Below are positions 49,033 through 57,951 of a stretch of 64,000 nt of DNA, in pieces. Made by a program: the position numbers and the translations under genes. This stretch comes from Pseudolactococcus sp041800635 (GTDB taxonomy: Bacteria; Bacillota; Bacilli; Lactobacillales; Streptococcaceae). The stretch's first letter is position 1, and every line of letters starts with the position of its first letter. Below the pieces are notes generated by a model. It was not told the origin of the DNA. It saw only the letters and a list, made by a program, of their open reading frames with translations, and did no database searches. The stretch is from contig CP181259.1 of the NCBI GenBank assembly GCA_047833645.1, forward strand, positions 1,488,001-1,552,000. Reading direction: 5' to 3'.

Positions 49033-49881
49033 ATGGAAGATTTAGCTTACTATAATGGGAAAATCACGCGCCTATCAGAGATGATGGTGCCCTTTAACGA
49101 TCGCTCACATTTTTTTGGTGACGGTGTTTACGATGCCAGCGTTGCGAGAAATAGGATAATCTTTAAGCTAGAAGATCATCTAGATCGTTTTTTCAAGAGC
49201 ATGGTCCTAATTGATATCCAGCCCGACTTTACAAAAGATGACTTAAGAGCCCTGTTACAGGACTTATGTCAAAAATTAGACACAGGTGACCTATTTGTCT
49301 ATTTTCAGGTCAGTCGTGGCACCGCCATCAGAAATCACAGTTATGCGCAACCCCTCAAACCTAACTTAGCCATTTATCTGCTACCTTGGACAGGCGACTT
49401 TTCCGGTCAAAATCGCCTCAAATTAATGACCACGCCGGATCATCGCTTCGAATTTTGTCACATCAAGACCCTCAATCTATTGCCCAACGTTCTAGCTAGT
49501 CAAGCCGCGACAGCTCAAGGCTTAGACGAAGTGGTTTACCACCGAGATCAGCGCGTGACAGAGTGCGCCCACAGTAACATCAGCATCTTGACCAACGGTA
49601 TTTTCCAAACGGCACCCCTAGATCACTGGATTCTGCCAGGCATTGCTCGCAAGTATTTGCTACTAGCCAGTCAAGCGCTCGGTATCGAGGTTTTGGAAAA
49701 ACCTTTCACCCTTGCAGAAATGTTTGCAGCAGATGAAGTGATTGTCTCCAGTTCGGGATCGCTCTGTGCGCCAGTCTCAGAAATTGATGGGCGGGCTGTA
49801 GGCGGCCGAGATCCTGAGAGATTGCAGCAACTGCACGCTGAAATTTATCAAGACTTTTTCCAAGAAACGGCTGTCGATTGA
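49033..49881 (+). CDS. dat: D-amino acid aminotransferase
   Basis: 282 residues, PLP fold type IV. PLP lysine is Lys145 in HIKTLNLLPN; other blocks are HFFGDGVYDASVARN and EVIVSSSGSLCAPVSEIDG (as VIVSSSGSL). It interconverts D-alanine and D-glutamate, feeding peptidoglycan synthesis. AAAGGAGA lies ahead of the ATG. An 86-nt gap from ispE holds no clear terminator. Branched-chain or ADC-lyase relatives are less likely given the motif set. Confidence 0.9.
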   Translation: MEDLAYYNGKITRLSEMMVPFNDRSHFFGDGVYDASVARNRIIFKLEDHLDRFFKSMVLIDIQPDFTKDDLRALLQDLCQKLDTGDLFVYFQVSRGTAIRNHSYAQPLKPNLAIYLLPWTGDFSGQNRLKLMTTPDHRFEFCHIKTLNLLPNVLASQAATAQGLDEVVYHRDQRVTECAHSNISILTNGIFQTAPLDHWILPGIARKYLLLASQALGIEVLEKPFTLAEMFAADEVIVSSSGSLCAPVSEIDGRAVGGRDPERLQQLHAEIYQDFFQETAVD

Positions 49882-49900
49882 TGAAGACGGTCTTTTTTGA

Positions 49901-49939
49901 TTGACATTTTTAGCTAGGATGATATACTTAACTGGTAAA
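49901..49939 (+). promoter_or_regulatory. Promoter and AdcR/ZitR-type zinc operator
   Basis: TTGACA (49901-49906), 16-nt spacer, TATACT (49923-49928). TTAACTGGTAAA at 49928-49939 matches the AdcR/ZitR palindrome TTAACYRGTTAA at 11 of 12 positions and overlaps the end of the -10. Confidence 0.88.
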
Positions 49940-49953
49940 GGAAATCACAAGAT

Positions 49954-50403
49954 ATGAAAAAAAACACCTCACAGGTCAGTCAACAAATTGATCGATTGTT
50001 CACAAAAATCATGCAACTTGCTGAAAATAAACAGGAAGTCCTTTTGGGTAAGTGTGAGTCTGATGCCGGCTTGACCAATACACAAGAGCATATTTTGATG
50101 TTGCTCTTGCATGAAAAGTTGACCAATGCTAAATTGGCTGAGAAACTCAATATTTCACCAGCTGCCGTGACCAAGGCCTTGAAAAAATTGCAGCAGTTGA
50201 ATTTGACGCATTCGGAAAAGTCGGCCTCTGATGAGCGGATCGTCCTTTGGCGTCTGTCCCAAACTGGTTTGCCGATTGCACAAGAACATGCCCATCATCA
50301 TCAAGCGACGCTTGCAACTTACGCAAAAATTACGGACGCATTTTCAGGAGATGACCAACAAATCATCGTTAGATTTCTAGAAAAATTAGAGAAGGAGTTT
50401 TAA
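49954..50403 (+). CDS. zitR: MarR-family zinc-responsive repressor ZitR/AdcR
   Basis: 149 residues, MarR fold. Zinc-ligand candidates match the AdcR pattern: Cys in KCESDAG, Glu-His in TQEHILML, and a C-terminal HAHHHQ cluster. The recognition helix is SPAAVTKALKKLQ. With zinc it should repress its own operon through the TTAAC-type palindrome 15 nt upstream of the start codon. Its stop overlaps the ATPase gene start (TAATG). Confidence 0.93.
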   Translation: MKKNTSQVSQQIDRLFTKIMQLAENKQEVLLGKCESDAGLTNTQEHILMLLLHEKLTNAKLAEKLNISPAAVTKALKKLQQLNLTHSEKSASDERIVLWRLSQTGLPIAQEHAHHHQATLATYAKITDAFSGDDQQIIVRFLEKLEKEF

Positions 50404-51137
50404 TGGATTACCTCACAGTCACGAATTTAAGCTTCGTCTACGATGCCGAGCCTGTTCTGGAAAATGTTGTCTTTCGAATCAGTTCTGGTGAGTTTGTCAC
50501 TTTGACAGGTGAAAACGGGGCTGCCAAATCGACGCTCGTCAAAGCCACGCTAGGCATTATCAAACCTAAAACAGGTGAGATCACCATCGCCAAGCAAAAT
50601 ATTAAAGGCAAGAAACTGAGAATTTCGTATCTGCCCCAGCAAATTGCCAGTTTTAATGCCGGTTTTCCAAGCACGGTTAAGGAATTTGTGACCAGCGGTC
50701 GTTTTCCGCGCAATGGCTGGTTTAAACGGATTACCCAGCACGATTTAGCGCATGTTGAGAAATCACTACGCTCGGTTGGCATGTGGGAGCAGCGTGATAA
50801 GCGGATGGGAGCTCTTTCTGGTGGGCAAAAACAACGGGTAGCCATTGCCAGAATGTTTGCCAGTGACCCAGATTTATTTATCTTGGATGAACCGACGACA
50901 GGGATGGATGATGTCAGCCGGTCAGAATTTTATCGCTTGATGAGCCATGCTGCCCACAAACATGGTAAGGCAGTCTTGATGATCACACATGATGCCGAAG
51001 ATGTCAAAGCATTTTCTGATCGCAATATTCATCTAGCGCGGAAGCAAAATACCCATTGGCGCTGTTTTAGTGTTCATGAAGACACAACTGGACAGAGCAA
51101 GAAAGCCCTAGAAAATCAGGAGGTAAGTGGTGTTTAG
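50403..51137 (+). CDS. zitQ: Zinc ABC transporter ATPase
   Basis: 244 residues. Walker A GENGAAKSTLVKA (alanines replace glycine-lysine neighbours, as usual in AdcC/ZnuC), Q-loop SYLPQQIASF, signature LSGGQKQRVAIARM, Walker B LFILDEPTTGMDD, H-loop ITHDAED. It drives zinc import through the permease encoded next. Coupled to zitR by a TAATG overlap and to the permease by an 8-nt overlap. AdcC is the streptococcal name. Confidence 0.93.
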   Translation: MDYLTVTNLSFVYDAEPVLENVVFRISSGEFVTLTGENGAAKSTLVKATLGIIKPKTGEITIAKQNIKGKKLRISYLPQQIASFNAGFPSTVKEFVTSGRFPRNGWFKRITQHDLAHVEKSLRSVGMWEQRDKRMGALSGGQKQRVAIARMFASDPDLFILDEPTTGMDDVSRSEFYRLMSHAAHKHGKAVLMITHDAEDVKAFSDRNIHLARKQNTHWRCFSVHEDTTGQSKKALENQEVSGV

Positions 51138-51942
51138 TCTCTTTCAATATGAATTTATGCAGCGGGCCTTCTTCGCCATTGTTGCCATGTCCTTATTTGC
51201 CCCCCTTCTAGGTGTTTTTCTCGTCCTGCGCCGGCAAAGTTTGATGAGTGACACGCTCAGCCACGTTTCCTTGGCGGGTGTCGCTTTCGGCTTGTTTATC
51301 GGGATATCACCTAATCTCTCAACCATTGTGGTGGTGATTTTAGCAGCCATCCTCCTCGAATATCTGCGCACCCTTTATCGCAACTTCTTGGAAGTCGCCA
51401 CAGCAATCTTAATGAGTTTGGGTTTGTCACTCGCCCTAATTTTTGCTAACACGGGTCGTGGCAAAGGCATCAACCTCGATCAGTATCTCTTTGGCTCGAT
51501 CGTTACCGTTTCCCAGACCCAAGTCATCTTGCTCGCTATTCTAGCAGTCGTCGTCTTAGTCGTCTTTGCCCTCTTCATGCGGCCCATGTACGTCATGACC
51601 TTCGATGAAGACACGGCTTTCGTTGATGGCCTACCCGTCCGACTCATGTCAACCCTTTTTAACGTCGTGACAGGCGTCGCCATTGCCCTGATGATTCCAG
51701 TTGCAGGCGCTCTCCTGGTTTCAGCCATTATGGTCATGCCAGCTTCCATTGCCATGCGCATCGGCCTGACCTTCAAGCGCGTCCTTGCGCTCGCTGTCAT
51801 CATCGGCTTCATCGGCATGCTGGCAGGCTTGGTCATTTCCTACGAAAGTGGTGCACCCGCTAGCGCAACCATCACCCTCGTCTTCGTCGGCGTCTTTATC
51901 CTGACGCTAGCCATCAGCAAACTCAAAGTGATGTTCAAATAA
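51130..51942 (+). CDS. zitP: Zinc ABC transporter permease
   Basis: 270 residues, ABC-3 family with about eight helices; LGVFLVLRRQSLMSDTLSHVSLAGVAFG is quoted as FLVLRRQSLMSDTLSHVSLAG, here shortened to RRQSLMSDTLSHVSLAG, a family hallmark. GTG 51130 has AGGAGG 5-6 nt upstream, better than GTG 51127. It forms the membrane channel for zinc. No gene for the substrate-binding lipoprotein (ZitS/AdcA) is adjacent; it must lie elsewhere. Confidence 0.92.
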   Translation: MFSLFQYEFMQRAFFAIVAMSLFAPLLGVFLVLRRQSLMSDTLSHVSLAGVAFGLFIGISPNLSTIVVVILAAILLEYLRTLYRNFLEVATAILMSLGLSLALIFANTGRGKGINLDQYLFGSIVTVSQTQVILLAILAVVVLVVFALFMRPMYVMTFDEDTAFVDGLPVRLMSTLFNVVTGVAIALMIPVAGALLVSAIMVMPASIAMRIGLTFKRVLALAVIIGFIGMLAGLVISYESGAPASATITLVFVGVFILTLAISKLKVMFK

Positions 51943-51975
51943 AAAATCGTTACAGTTTAGTCTGTAGCGATTTTT
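51941..51975. terminator. Bidirectional terminator between zit operon and pseudouridine synthase gene
   Basis: AAAAAATCGTTACAG and CTGTAGCGATTTTT with a 6-nt loop; the right arm overlaps the stop region of the convergent gene. Confidence 0.88.
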
Positions 51976-52838
51976 CTCATGAGGCGCTCAAAGGACTCAG
52001 AAACTGCCGTCACGCGGATTTTTTCCTTGGTAAAGGGTTGACTGAGTTCAAGATGTTTCGCGTGTAACATTAAACGGGAGGCTTTGCGGCCTCTGTAAAC
52101 TGAATCGCCTAGAATCGCATGACCTAGACTGCTGAGGTGGACGCGGATTTGGTGCGTCCGTCCGGTTTCAAGCTGACACTGAACCAAAGACTCAGTTGGC
52201 AAACGTTTCAAGACAAGGACATGCGTCACCGCACGCTGACCCCCTCGAGATACCACCACCCGTCGTTTTTTATCGTGGCGATCCGTCCCAATCGCCTGAT
52301 CAATCGTCAACTGATCTTTGGGGACCTGTCCAGCACATAAGGCTTGATAAGTCCGGTGAATCTGACGCTCCCGCAACATCTGATCTAAAATCGGCAGGAC
52401 AAAGGGATTTTTAGCAAATAAAACAGCACCTGAAGTCTCGAAATCTAAGCGGTGAACGACAGATACAGGCTGGCCACAGGCCGCTGCGACATGATTTTGT
52501 AAGGCAATCTCATTCGCGTTATTCCCGTGTGTTTTCATATTCTCAGGTTTATTAACAATAACGAGATGCTCGTCTTCGTATAAAATCAAGGATTGGCCCA
52601 GCTGTTGGTCACCCAAAAGCAAGGGTTTAGCGGGGAAATCTTCGGCGTCAAAGATGACGGTGATCTGATCACCGGCAGTCACCCGATCAGAAAATCGCGC
52701 CACAGCATCATTGACCAAGACATGCCGCTTGGTTCTCAAAAAATGGCGTTGTTTTTTAGGGACCAGCCACTCAGTTGTTAACAGGTCTTCCACCGACATC
52801 TCTTTGAGATCGGCGGGGAGTTTCATTGTGAACTTCAT
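51957..52838 (-). CDS. RluA/RluD-family pseudouridine synthase
   Basis: 293 residues. Catalytic aspartate in VVHRLDFETSG, followed by KRRVVVSRGGQRAVTHV and ETGRTHQIRVHLSSLGHAILGD, quoted as GRTHQIRVHLSSLGH. The N-terminus is S4-like (RTKRHVLVNDAVARFS). It isomerises uridines in rRNA or tRNA; which site cannot be told. Monocistronic, convergent to the zit operon. Confidence 0.92.
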   Translation of the reverse strand: MKFTMKLPADLKEMSVEDLLTTEWLVPKKQRHFLRTKRHVLVNDAVARFSDRVTAGDQITVIFDAEDFPAKPLLLGDQQLGQSLILYEDEHLVIVNKPENMKTHGNNANEIALQNHVAAACGQPVSVVHRLDFETSGAVLFAKNPFVLPILDQMLRERQIHRTYQALCAGQVPKDQLTIDQAIGTDRHDKKRRVVVSRGGQRAVTHVLVLKRLPTESLVQCQLETGRTHQIRVHLSSLGHAILGDSVYRGRKASRLMLHAKHLELSQPFTKEKIRVTAVSESFERLMRKIATD

Positions 52839-52970
52839 GTAGTTATTATACCAAAAATAGGCGAGTCTATTTTAAAGAAACGCCTTCATTTTTCAAATGA
52901 CGAGTCGTCAGTCTCCCGTCATAAACTGCCAGCACACATAGCATTTGGCAACAGGTGCTGCGCTAACACC

Positions 52971-52998
52971 TTACGTTAAGGTTAAAATATGGTAAAAT
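52971..52998 (+). promoter_or_regulatory. Promoter directly before pbp2A
   Basis: TTACGT (52971-52976), 16-nt spacer, extended -10 TGG-TAAAAT (52990-52998). The -10 ends 6 nt before the ATG, no ribosome binding site; predicts a leaderless mRNA. Confidence 0.7.
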
Positions 52999-53004
52999 AA
53001 GCTT

Positions 53005-55152
53005 ATGACAGAAAAAGAAGTAAAAAAATCAAGTTTAAGTCGCTCGCAAAAGAATGCCGATCCAGAATTAGATCGAAAAGCCAAAACGAAAAAACGACAA
53101 TGGCTTCCTGCCCCAATCAAACGTTTTTGGAAACGCTATAATTTGACCAAAATCACGATTGCTTTGGTCCTTTTCATGGTGCTGTCAATTGCGAGCTATC
53201 TCCTTTTTCTAGCCAAAACAGCTGATGTTGAAACGCTCAAACAATCGATGGAAGCACGGACGGAAATCATTGATAAAAACGGGCAGTCTGCAGGGGCTAT
53301 GTATGGTCAAAAAGGGACAACGGTCAAATTTGATGAGATTTCAGATAATGTCAAAAATGCCGTGATTGCGACAGAAGACCGAACCTTTTATGACAATAAT
53401 GGGATTAATTTTAAGCGGACCCTGTTAGCGTTGGTCACCCTTGGGAAATTTGGCGGTGGGTCGACGATTACCCAGCAGCTGGCTAAAAATGCTTATCTAA
53501 CGCAAAAACAAACCGTCGATCGTAAGGCTAAGGAATTGTTCCTAGCCCTTGAAATTAATAAAAAGTACGATAAAAAAGATATTTTAACCATGTACCTCAA
53601 TAATTCTTATTTTGGGAATGGGATTTGGGGGATTCAGGACGCGAGTCTGAAGTACTATGGCAAGTCTGCCAAGGATTTGTCTGTCGAAGAGGCGGCGACC
53701 CTTACGGGGATTCTCAAATGGCCTGAGGTTTATAATCCACTCTATAAGGATGGGCAATTTGCCAAGGATCGCAGGGATACAGTCTTGCAAAATATGGTGA
53801 ATGCGGGCTACATGAAGCAAGCGGATGCCAACGCTAATATGCAAATCGGGATTACCAGCAATTTGGCGGATGCTTATGTCGGTAAAGACGATGATTACAA
53901 CTATCCCAGCTACTTTGATGCGGTAATTCAGGAAGCGATTAATGTCTATGGCTTAACTGAGCACGATATTTTAAATAATGGCTATAAAATCTACACGGGT
54001 CTGGATCAGAATATGCAGACCGGCATGCAGACGACCTATGCCAATACCTACCAATTTCCAGTTGCTGCCGATGGTGTCAGTGCCCAGTCGGCCTCTGTTG
54101 CCATTAATCCTGGCACTGGTGAAGTGGAAGCGCTAATCGGTCGGGTGCCAACAACGGATAATGATAGTTTCCGTGGCTTTAACTTTGCGACCCAATCGGG
54201 TCGAAGTCCAGGGTCAACGATTAAACCTTTGGTTGTCTATACACCAGCGATTGAGGCAGGGTGGTCGATTAACAAGACCGTCCATGATGAGCCGATGAAT
54301 TATGATGGTTGGCAGCCGCTCAATGCCGATCGACAATGGCATGGGAATATGCCCATGTATCAGGCGCTTGCCGATTCCTATAATATTCCGGCCATTAATA
54401 CCTTTAAAGCTATTGGGATTAAAACGGGTATTGCTAAAGGCAAGCAATTTGGCCTTCATTTGACGGATAAAAACGATAATTTGACAACAGCGCTTGGTGC
54501 AGGCGTTGCCACCAATCCATGGCAGATGGCGCAAGCCTACGCGACCTTTGCCAATGATGGGATTATGAACGAAGCCCATCTGATTAAGAAAATCGTCAGT
54601 GCAACGGGGACAACCATTGCGACGGCGAAAGTGAAGACAACGCGCGTGATAGACAGCCAAACCGCACAAAAAATGACATCGATGATGCTAGGGACCTATA
54701 CGAATGGGACAGGCATTTATGCAGCACCCTACGGTTACACCTTGGCAGGAAAAACGGGAACGAATGAAGACATTGACCAATGGGTCATCGGTTATACGCC
54801 AGATGTTGTCATGACGCTTTGGTTGGGTTATGAAAACCCCGAGAGTGAGTTGCACAGATTGGATGGGACATCTGCTGGGACAGCATCAGAAATCTTCAGA
54901 ACGATGGCAAGTACCATCTTACCTTACACCAATAACACACAGTTTAAGGAAGAAAATGCCTATAGCCTAGCAGGCCTAGACCCTGTTACAAGAGCATCAG
55001 AAGATCCAGCTACCAATGACGTCGTCGAAGATGCAAAAAGTAAAGCCAAGGACATCACAGATAAAGCCAAATCATTCACAGACAAAGCTGGTAAAAAAGC
55101 CAAAGAAGTCGGTGGTAATATCTGGGATCGTGTTAAGTCATGGTTTGACTAA
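53005..55152 (+). CDS. pbp2A: Bifunctional penicillin-binding protein 2A
   Basis: 715 residues. Short basic cytoplasmic part, one membrane anchor (50-70), GT51 glycosyltransferase with Glu124 in IATEDRTFYD and GGSTITQQLAKN, then transpeptidase with Ser404 in GSTIKP, SYN and KTGT (583-586). The C-terminus is a lysine-rich amphipathic tail (AKSKAKDITDKAKSF). It polymerises and cross-links peptidoglycan. The place before rpmG-secE-nusG is the same as for streptococcal pbp2a. Confidence 0.94.
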   Translation: MTEKEVKKSSLSRSQKNADPELDRKAKTKKRQWLPAPIKRFWKRYNLTKITIALVLFMVLSIASYLLFLAKTADVETLKQSMEARTEIIDKNGQSAGAMYGQKGTTVKFDEISDNVKNAVIATEDRTFYDNNGINFKRTLLALVTLGKFGGGSTITQQLAKNAYLTQKQTVDRKAKELFLALEINKKYDKKDILTMYLNNSYFGNGIWGIQDASLKYYGKSAKDLSVEEAATLTGILKWPEVYNPLYKDGQFAKDRRDTVLQNMVNAGYMKQADANANMQIGITSNLADAYVGKDDDYNYPSYFDAVIQEAINVYGLTEHDILNNGYKIYTGLDQNMQTGMQTTYANTYQFPVAADGVSAQSASVAINPGTGEVEALIGRVPTTDNDSFRGFNFATQSGRSPGSTIKPLVVYTPAIEAGWSINKTVHDEPMNYDGWQPLNADRQWHGNMPMYQALADSYNIPAINTFKAIGIKTGIAKGKQFGLHLTDKNDNLTTALGAGVATNPWQMAQAYATFANDGIMNEAHLIKKIVSATGTTIATAKVKTTRVIDSQTAQKMTSMMLGTYTNGTGIYAAPYGYTLAGKTGTNEDIDQWVIGYTPDVVMTLWLGYENPESELHRLDGTSAGTASEIFRTMASTILPYTNNTQFKEENAYSLAGLDPVTRASEDPATNDVVEDAKSKAKDITDKAKSFTDKAGKKAKEVGGNIWDRVKSWFD

Positions 55153-55193
55153 TGCGCTATATTTTGGTAGAATAATAAACTGGAGATAAATAG

Positions 55194-55343
55194 ATGATTA
55201 AAAAAGCAAGCTTAGCTTGCACGGTCTGCGGATCGCGCAACTATTCGATAACTGTCAGCTCAAACGGACGCGATAAACGTCTCGAAGTGAACAAATTCTG
55301 CAAAACGTGTGGAAAATATACCCTGCATAAGGAGACTCGATAA
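55194..55343 (+). CDS. rpmG: 50S ribosomal protein L33
   Basis: 49 residues, with the zinc-binding C+ form: CTVC near the N-terminus and CKTC (Cys36, Cys39) near the C-terminus. GGAG lies before the ATG at 55194. The TAA shares a base with the secE start (TAATG). The gene is short and easily missed. The rpmG-secE-nusG order is conserved in streptococci. Confidence 0.93.
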   Translation: MIKKASLACTVCGSRNYSITVSSNGRDKRLEVNKFCKTCGKYTLHKETR

Positions 55344-55537
55344 TGTTTAAATTTATCAATTCAATTGTTGCTGAAATGCGCTTGGTGACATGGCCAACAC
55401 GCTCAGAAGCGGTAAAAGACTTTGGCATGGTCATTCAGTACTCAGTCTTCTTCATGGTCTTCATCGTGATTTTTGACTGGTTGATTAAAAGCGGTGTCAC
55501 ACAAGCCGTTAAATTATTGGTACCAATGATCAAATAA
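55343..55537 (+). CDS. secE: Preprotein translocase subunit SecE
   Basis: 64 residues, single-span SecE: basic-amphipathic EMRLVTWPTRSEAVKDF (the conserved WPT...E motif) followed by one membrane helix. Part of the SecYEG channel. AAGGAGA lies at the end of rpmG. Confidence 0.95.
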   Translation: MFKFINSIVAEMRLVTWPTRSEAVKDFGMVIQYSVFFMVFIVIFDWLIKSGVTQAVKLLVPMIK

Positions 55538-55539
55538 TG

Positions 55540-55548
55540 TGGTATAAT
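55540..55548 (+). promoter_or_regulatory. Extended -10 promoter between secE and nusG
   Basis: TGG-TATAAT right after the secE stop codon. It leads into a 125-nt leader before nusG that contains AAGTGCC-TGGCACTT-type pairing (AAGTGCCTGGCACTT, 55635-55649) and may allow separate control of nusG. Confidence 0.65.
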
Positions 55549-55672
55549 ATGGGAAAAGGGCGAGAAGCCTTTTTCTTGTCTCAAAAAGAGATGCTGATTT
55601 ATCAGAAAAGGTCGCCCCATCGGTCAGGTGATAAGTGCCTGGCACTTGTCTATTTAAATAAGGAGAACGAAC

Positions 55673-56266
55673 ATGTCAGACGCATTCGAAGAAAACATCG
55701 AGCAACCATCGGCGCAAGAGCAAACTGTGAATTTTGATCAAGGCTGGTTTGTGATTCAAACCTACTCTGGTTATGAAAATAAAGTGAAGGAAAACTTGCT
55801 TGAGCGCGCGCAAACCTACAATATGACGGATAACATCTTGCGCATCGAGATTCCGACAGAAACGGTTGACAAGGAAGTCAATGGTAAACGTAAAGAGGTT
55901 GAGGAAAACCTCTTCCCAGGTTATGTCTTGGTTGAGATGAACATGACGGATGAAGCGTGGTTTGTTGTACGGAATACGCCGAACGTCACAGGTTTCGTGG
56001 GGTCCCATGGTAACCGGTCGAAACCAACGCCTTTATTTGAAGAAGAAATTCAAGAAATTCTGCAAGGCATGGGCAAACTCGTTCGTGAAATTACCTTTGA
56101 CATTCATGTCGGGAAACGGGTTAAAATTATTGATGGAGCCTTCGCTGGATTTGAAGGCCCGATTACAGAAGTCAATGGTGAAAAAGTGAAAGTAACGGTT
56201 GACATGTTCGGGCGTGAAACACCAGTTGAGCTCGATTTGCAACAAATCGATGAGATTAGCTACTGA
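55673..56266 (+). CDS. nusG: Transcription termination/antitermination protein NusG
   Basis: 197 residues. NGN domain (GWFVIQTYSGYENKVKENL) and C-terminal KOW domain (VKIIDGAFAGFEGPITEVNGEK, as DGAFAGFEGPI). A short acidic N-terminal extension precedes the domain. It binds RNA polymerase and Rho or S10. AAGGAGA precedes the ATG. Confidence 0.96.
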   Translation: MSDAFEENIEQPSAQEQTVNFDQGWFVIQTYSGYENKVKENLLERAQTYNMTDNILRIEIPTETVDKEVNGKRKEVEENLFPGYVLVEMNMTDEAWFVVRNTPNVTGFVGSHGNRSKPTPLFEEEIQEILQGMGKLVREITFDIHVGKRVKIIDGAFAGFEGPITEVNGEKVKVTVDMFGRETPVELDLQQIDEISY

Positions 56267-56292
56267 TTTTATCAGTTTGAAAAAATAGCGTT

Positions 56293-56321
56293 AAAAACTT
56301 CCAAATTTTGGAAGTTTTTTT
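56293..56321 (+). terminator. Terminator after nusG
   Basis: AAAAACTTCC and GGAAGTTTTTTT with a 7-nt loop. Confidence 0.93.
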
Positions 56322-56348
56322 GAAATATTCTGATAATTGTGCTACAAT
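56320..56348 (+). promoter_or_regulatory. Promoter of thrC
   Basis: TTGAAA (56320-56325), 17-nt spacer, extended -10 TGC-TACAAT (56340-56348). The -35 begins in the T-run of the nusG terminator. Confidence 0.8.
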
Positions 56349-56384
56349 ATGACTAACTGAACTGATAATCATGAGGAGCCGAAA

Positions 56385-57875
56385 ATGACTTTAATTTACC
56401 AATCAACGCGCGATAAATCCAATCAAGTAACTGCTAGTCAAGCCATTCTGCAAGGGCTTGCGACTGACGGTGGCCTTTATGTGCCAAGAGAAGTGCCAAC
56501 TGTCGCCTTAGATTTTGAGACCTTAAAAAATGCTAGCTATCAAGAAGTCGCGACGCTAGTGTTATCAGCCTTTCTAGACGATTTTACAGCTGAAGAAATT
56601 GCGTATTGTGTCGAAAACGCCTATGATAGTAAATTTGATGATGCGGCGATTGCCCCACTCGTGAAGTTGGACGGCCGGTATAACCTCGAATTGTTCCATG
56701 GCAATACGATTGCTTTCAAGGATATGGCACTTTCTATCTTGCCTTACCTCATGACGACAGCTGCTAAAAAACACGGTGTTGATCGTGAAATTGTCATCCT
56801 GACGGCGACTTCAGGCGATACAGGGAAAGCTGCCATGGCAGGCTTTGCTGATGTGCCAGGGACGAAAATCGTTGTTTTCTATCCCAAGGATGGGGTCTCA
56901 AAAATCCAAGAGCATCAAATGACGACCCAAGTGGGTGAAAACGTTAAGGTCATCGCAATCGATGGTAACTTCGACAATGCCCAAACCAATGTCAAGGCCA
57001 TGTTTAACAATGGCGCCTTGCGCGATAAAATGCTGGCCAATGGTAAGCAGTTTTCAAGCGCCAACTCGATGAATATTGGTCGTCTGGTGCCACAAATTGC
57101 CTACTATGTCTATGCCTACGCCCAACTTGTTAAATCGGGTGCCGTTGAAAATGGGACTGACATTAATTTCACGGTTCCTACAGGGAATTTCGGGAACATT
57201 TTAGCGGGATATTATGCCAAACAAATCGGTTTGCCAGTCGGTAAACTCATCTGTGCTTCAAATGAAAACAATGTCTTGACAGATTTCTTCCGGACAGGAA
57301 CTTATGATAAAAATCGTGACTTCTTTGTAACCAGCTCGCCCTCAATGGATATCTTGGTGTCGTCAAATCTGGAACGTTTGATTTTCCATTTGACAGGAGA
57401 TAGCGATGTGGCAACATCAGAGTTGATGACCAGTCTCAATACAACAGGCGCCTATAAAATCACGGATAAAATGTTGTCTGAACTTAATGGTTTTTATGCA
57501 GATTTTACGGATGAAGCTGAAATCTCTGCTCAGATCGCAGCGACTTTTGAAGCTGATCACTATGTTGAGGATCCACACACAGCGGTTGCGAGTGCCGTAT
57601 ACAAAAAATACCTGGCTGAAACGCAGGATCCGACACCAACTGTCATCGTCTCGACGGCTAGTCCATATAAGTTTCCAAAAGTTGTGGTTGAAAGCCTGAC
57701 GACATTGACCGGACAAGAAGACGACTTTGAGTTGGTTAAAAAGCTAGAGGAGATTTCAGGGACGCCTTTACCTAAAGCGGTGTCAGATCTCTTTGAGGCA
57801 CCAGTTTTGCATGATACGGTGATTCCAGCAGCTGATATGCAGGCGGCGGTTGAAGCCTATTTAGCGCTTGGTTAA
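56385..57875 (+). CDS. thrC: Threonine synthase
   Basis: 496 residues, PLP fold type II. N-terminal ThrC domain (LIYQSTRDKSNQVTASQAI), PLP lysine Lys112 in GNTIAFKDMA, and the glycine-rich TATSGDTGKAAM loop. It converts O-phosphohomoserine to threonine. The size matches the long (fungal/Gram-negative-like) class. GAGGAG lies before the ATG. Monocistronic, with its own promoter and a strong terminator. Confidence 0.95.
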   Translation: MTLIYQSTRDKSNQVTASQAILQGLATDGGLYVPREVPTVALDFETLKNASYQEVATLVLSAFLDDFTAEEIAYCVENAYDSKFDDAAIAPLVKLDGRYNLELFHGNTIAFKDMALSILPYLMTTAAKKHGVDREIVILTATSGDTGKAAMAGFADVPGTKIVVFYPKDGVSKIQEHQMTTQVGENVKVIAIDGNFDNAQTNVKAMFNNGALRDKMLANGKQFSSANSMNIGRLVPQIAYYVYAYAQLVKSGAVENGTDINFTVPTGNFGNILAGYYAKQIGLPVGKLICASNENNVLTDFFRTGTYDKNRDFFVTSSPSMDILVSSNLERLIFHLTGDSDVATSELMTSLNTTGAYKITDKMLSELNGFYADFTDEAEISAQIAATFEADHYVEDPHTAVASAVYKKYLAETQDPTPTVIVSTASPYKFPKVVVESLTTLTGQEDDFELVKKLEEISGTPLPKAVSDLFEAPVLHDTVIPAADMQAAVEAYLALG

Positions 57876-57890
57876 CTAAATGCCTATTAC

Positions 57891-57946
57891 TATTATATAG
57901 AAGAAAGACCTCGGATAACGATCTGAGGTCTTTCTTCTATATAATA
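57891..57946. terminator. 22-bp bidirectional terminator
   Basis: TATTATATAGAAGAAAGACC(TC) at 57891-57912 pairs perfectly with 57925-57946, 12-nt loop. It serves thrC and the convergent mscL. Confidence 0.95.
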
Positions 57947-57951
57947 GATGT

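Noticed and set aside
55537..55737. 66-codon frame between secE and nusG
   Set aside because: Overlaps the secE stop and the nusG start in another frame; the region is better read as promoter plus leader.
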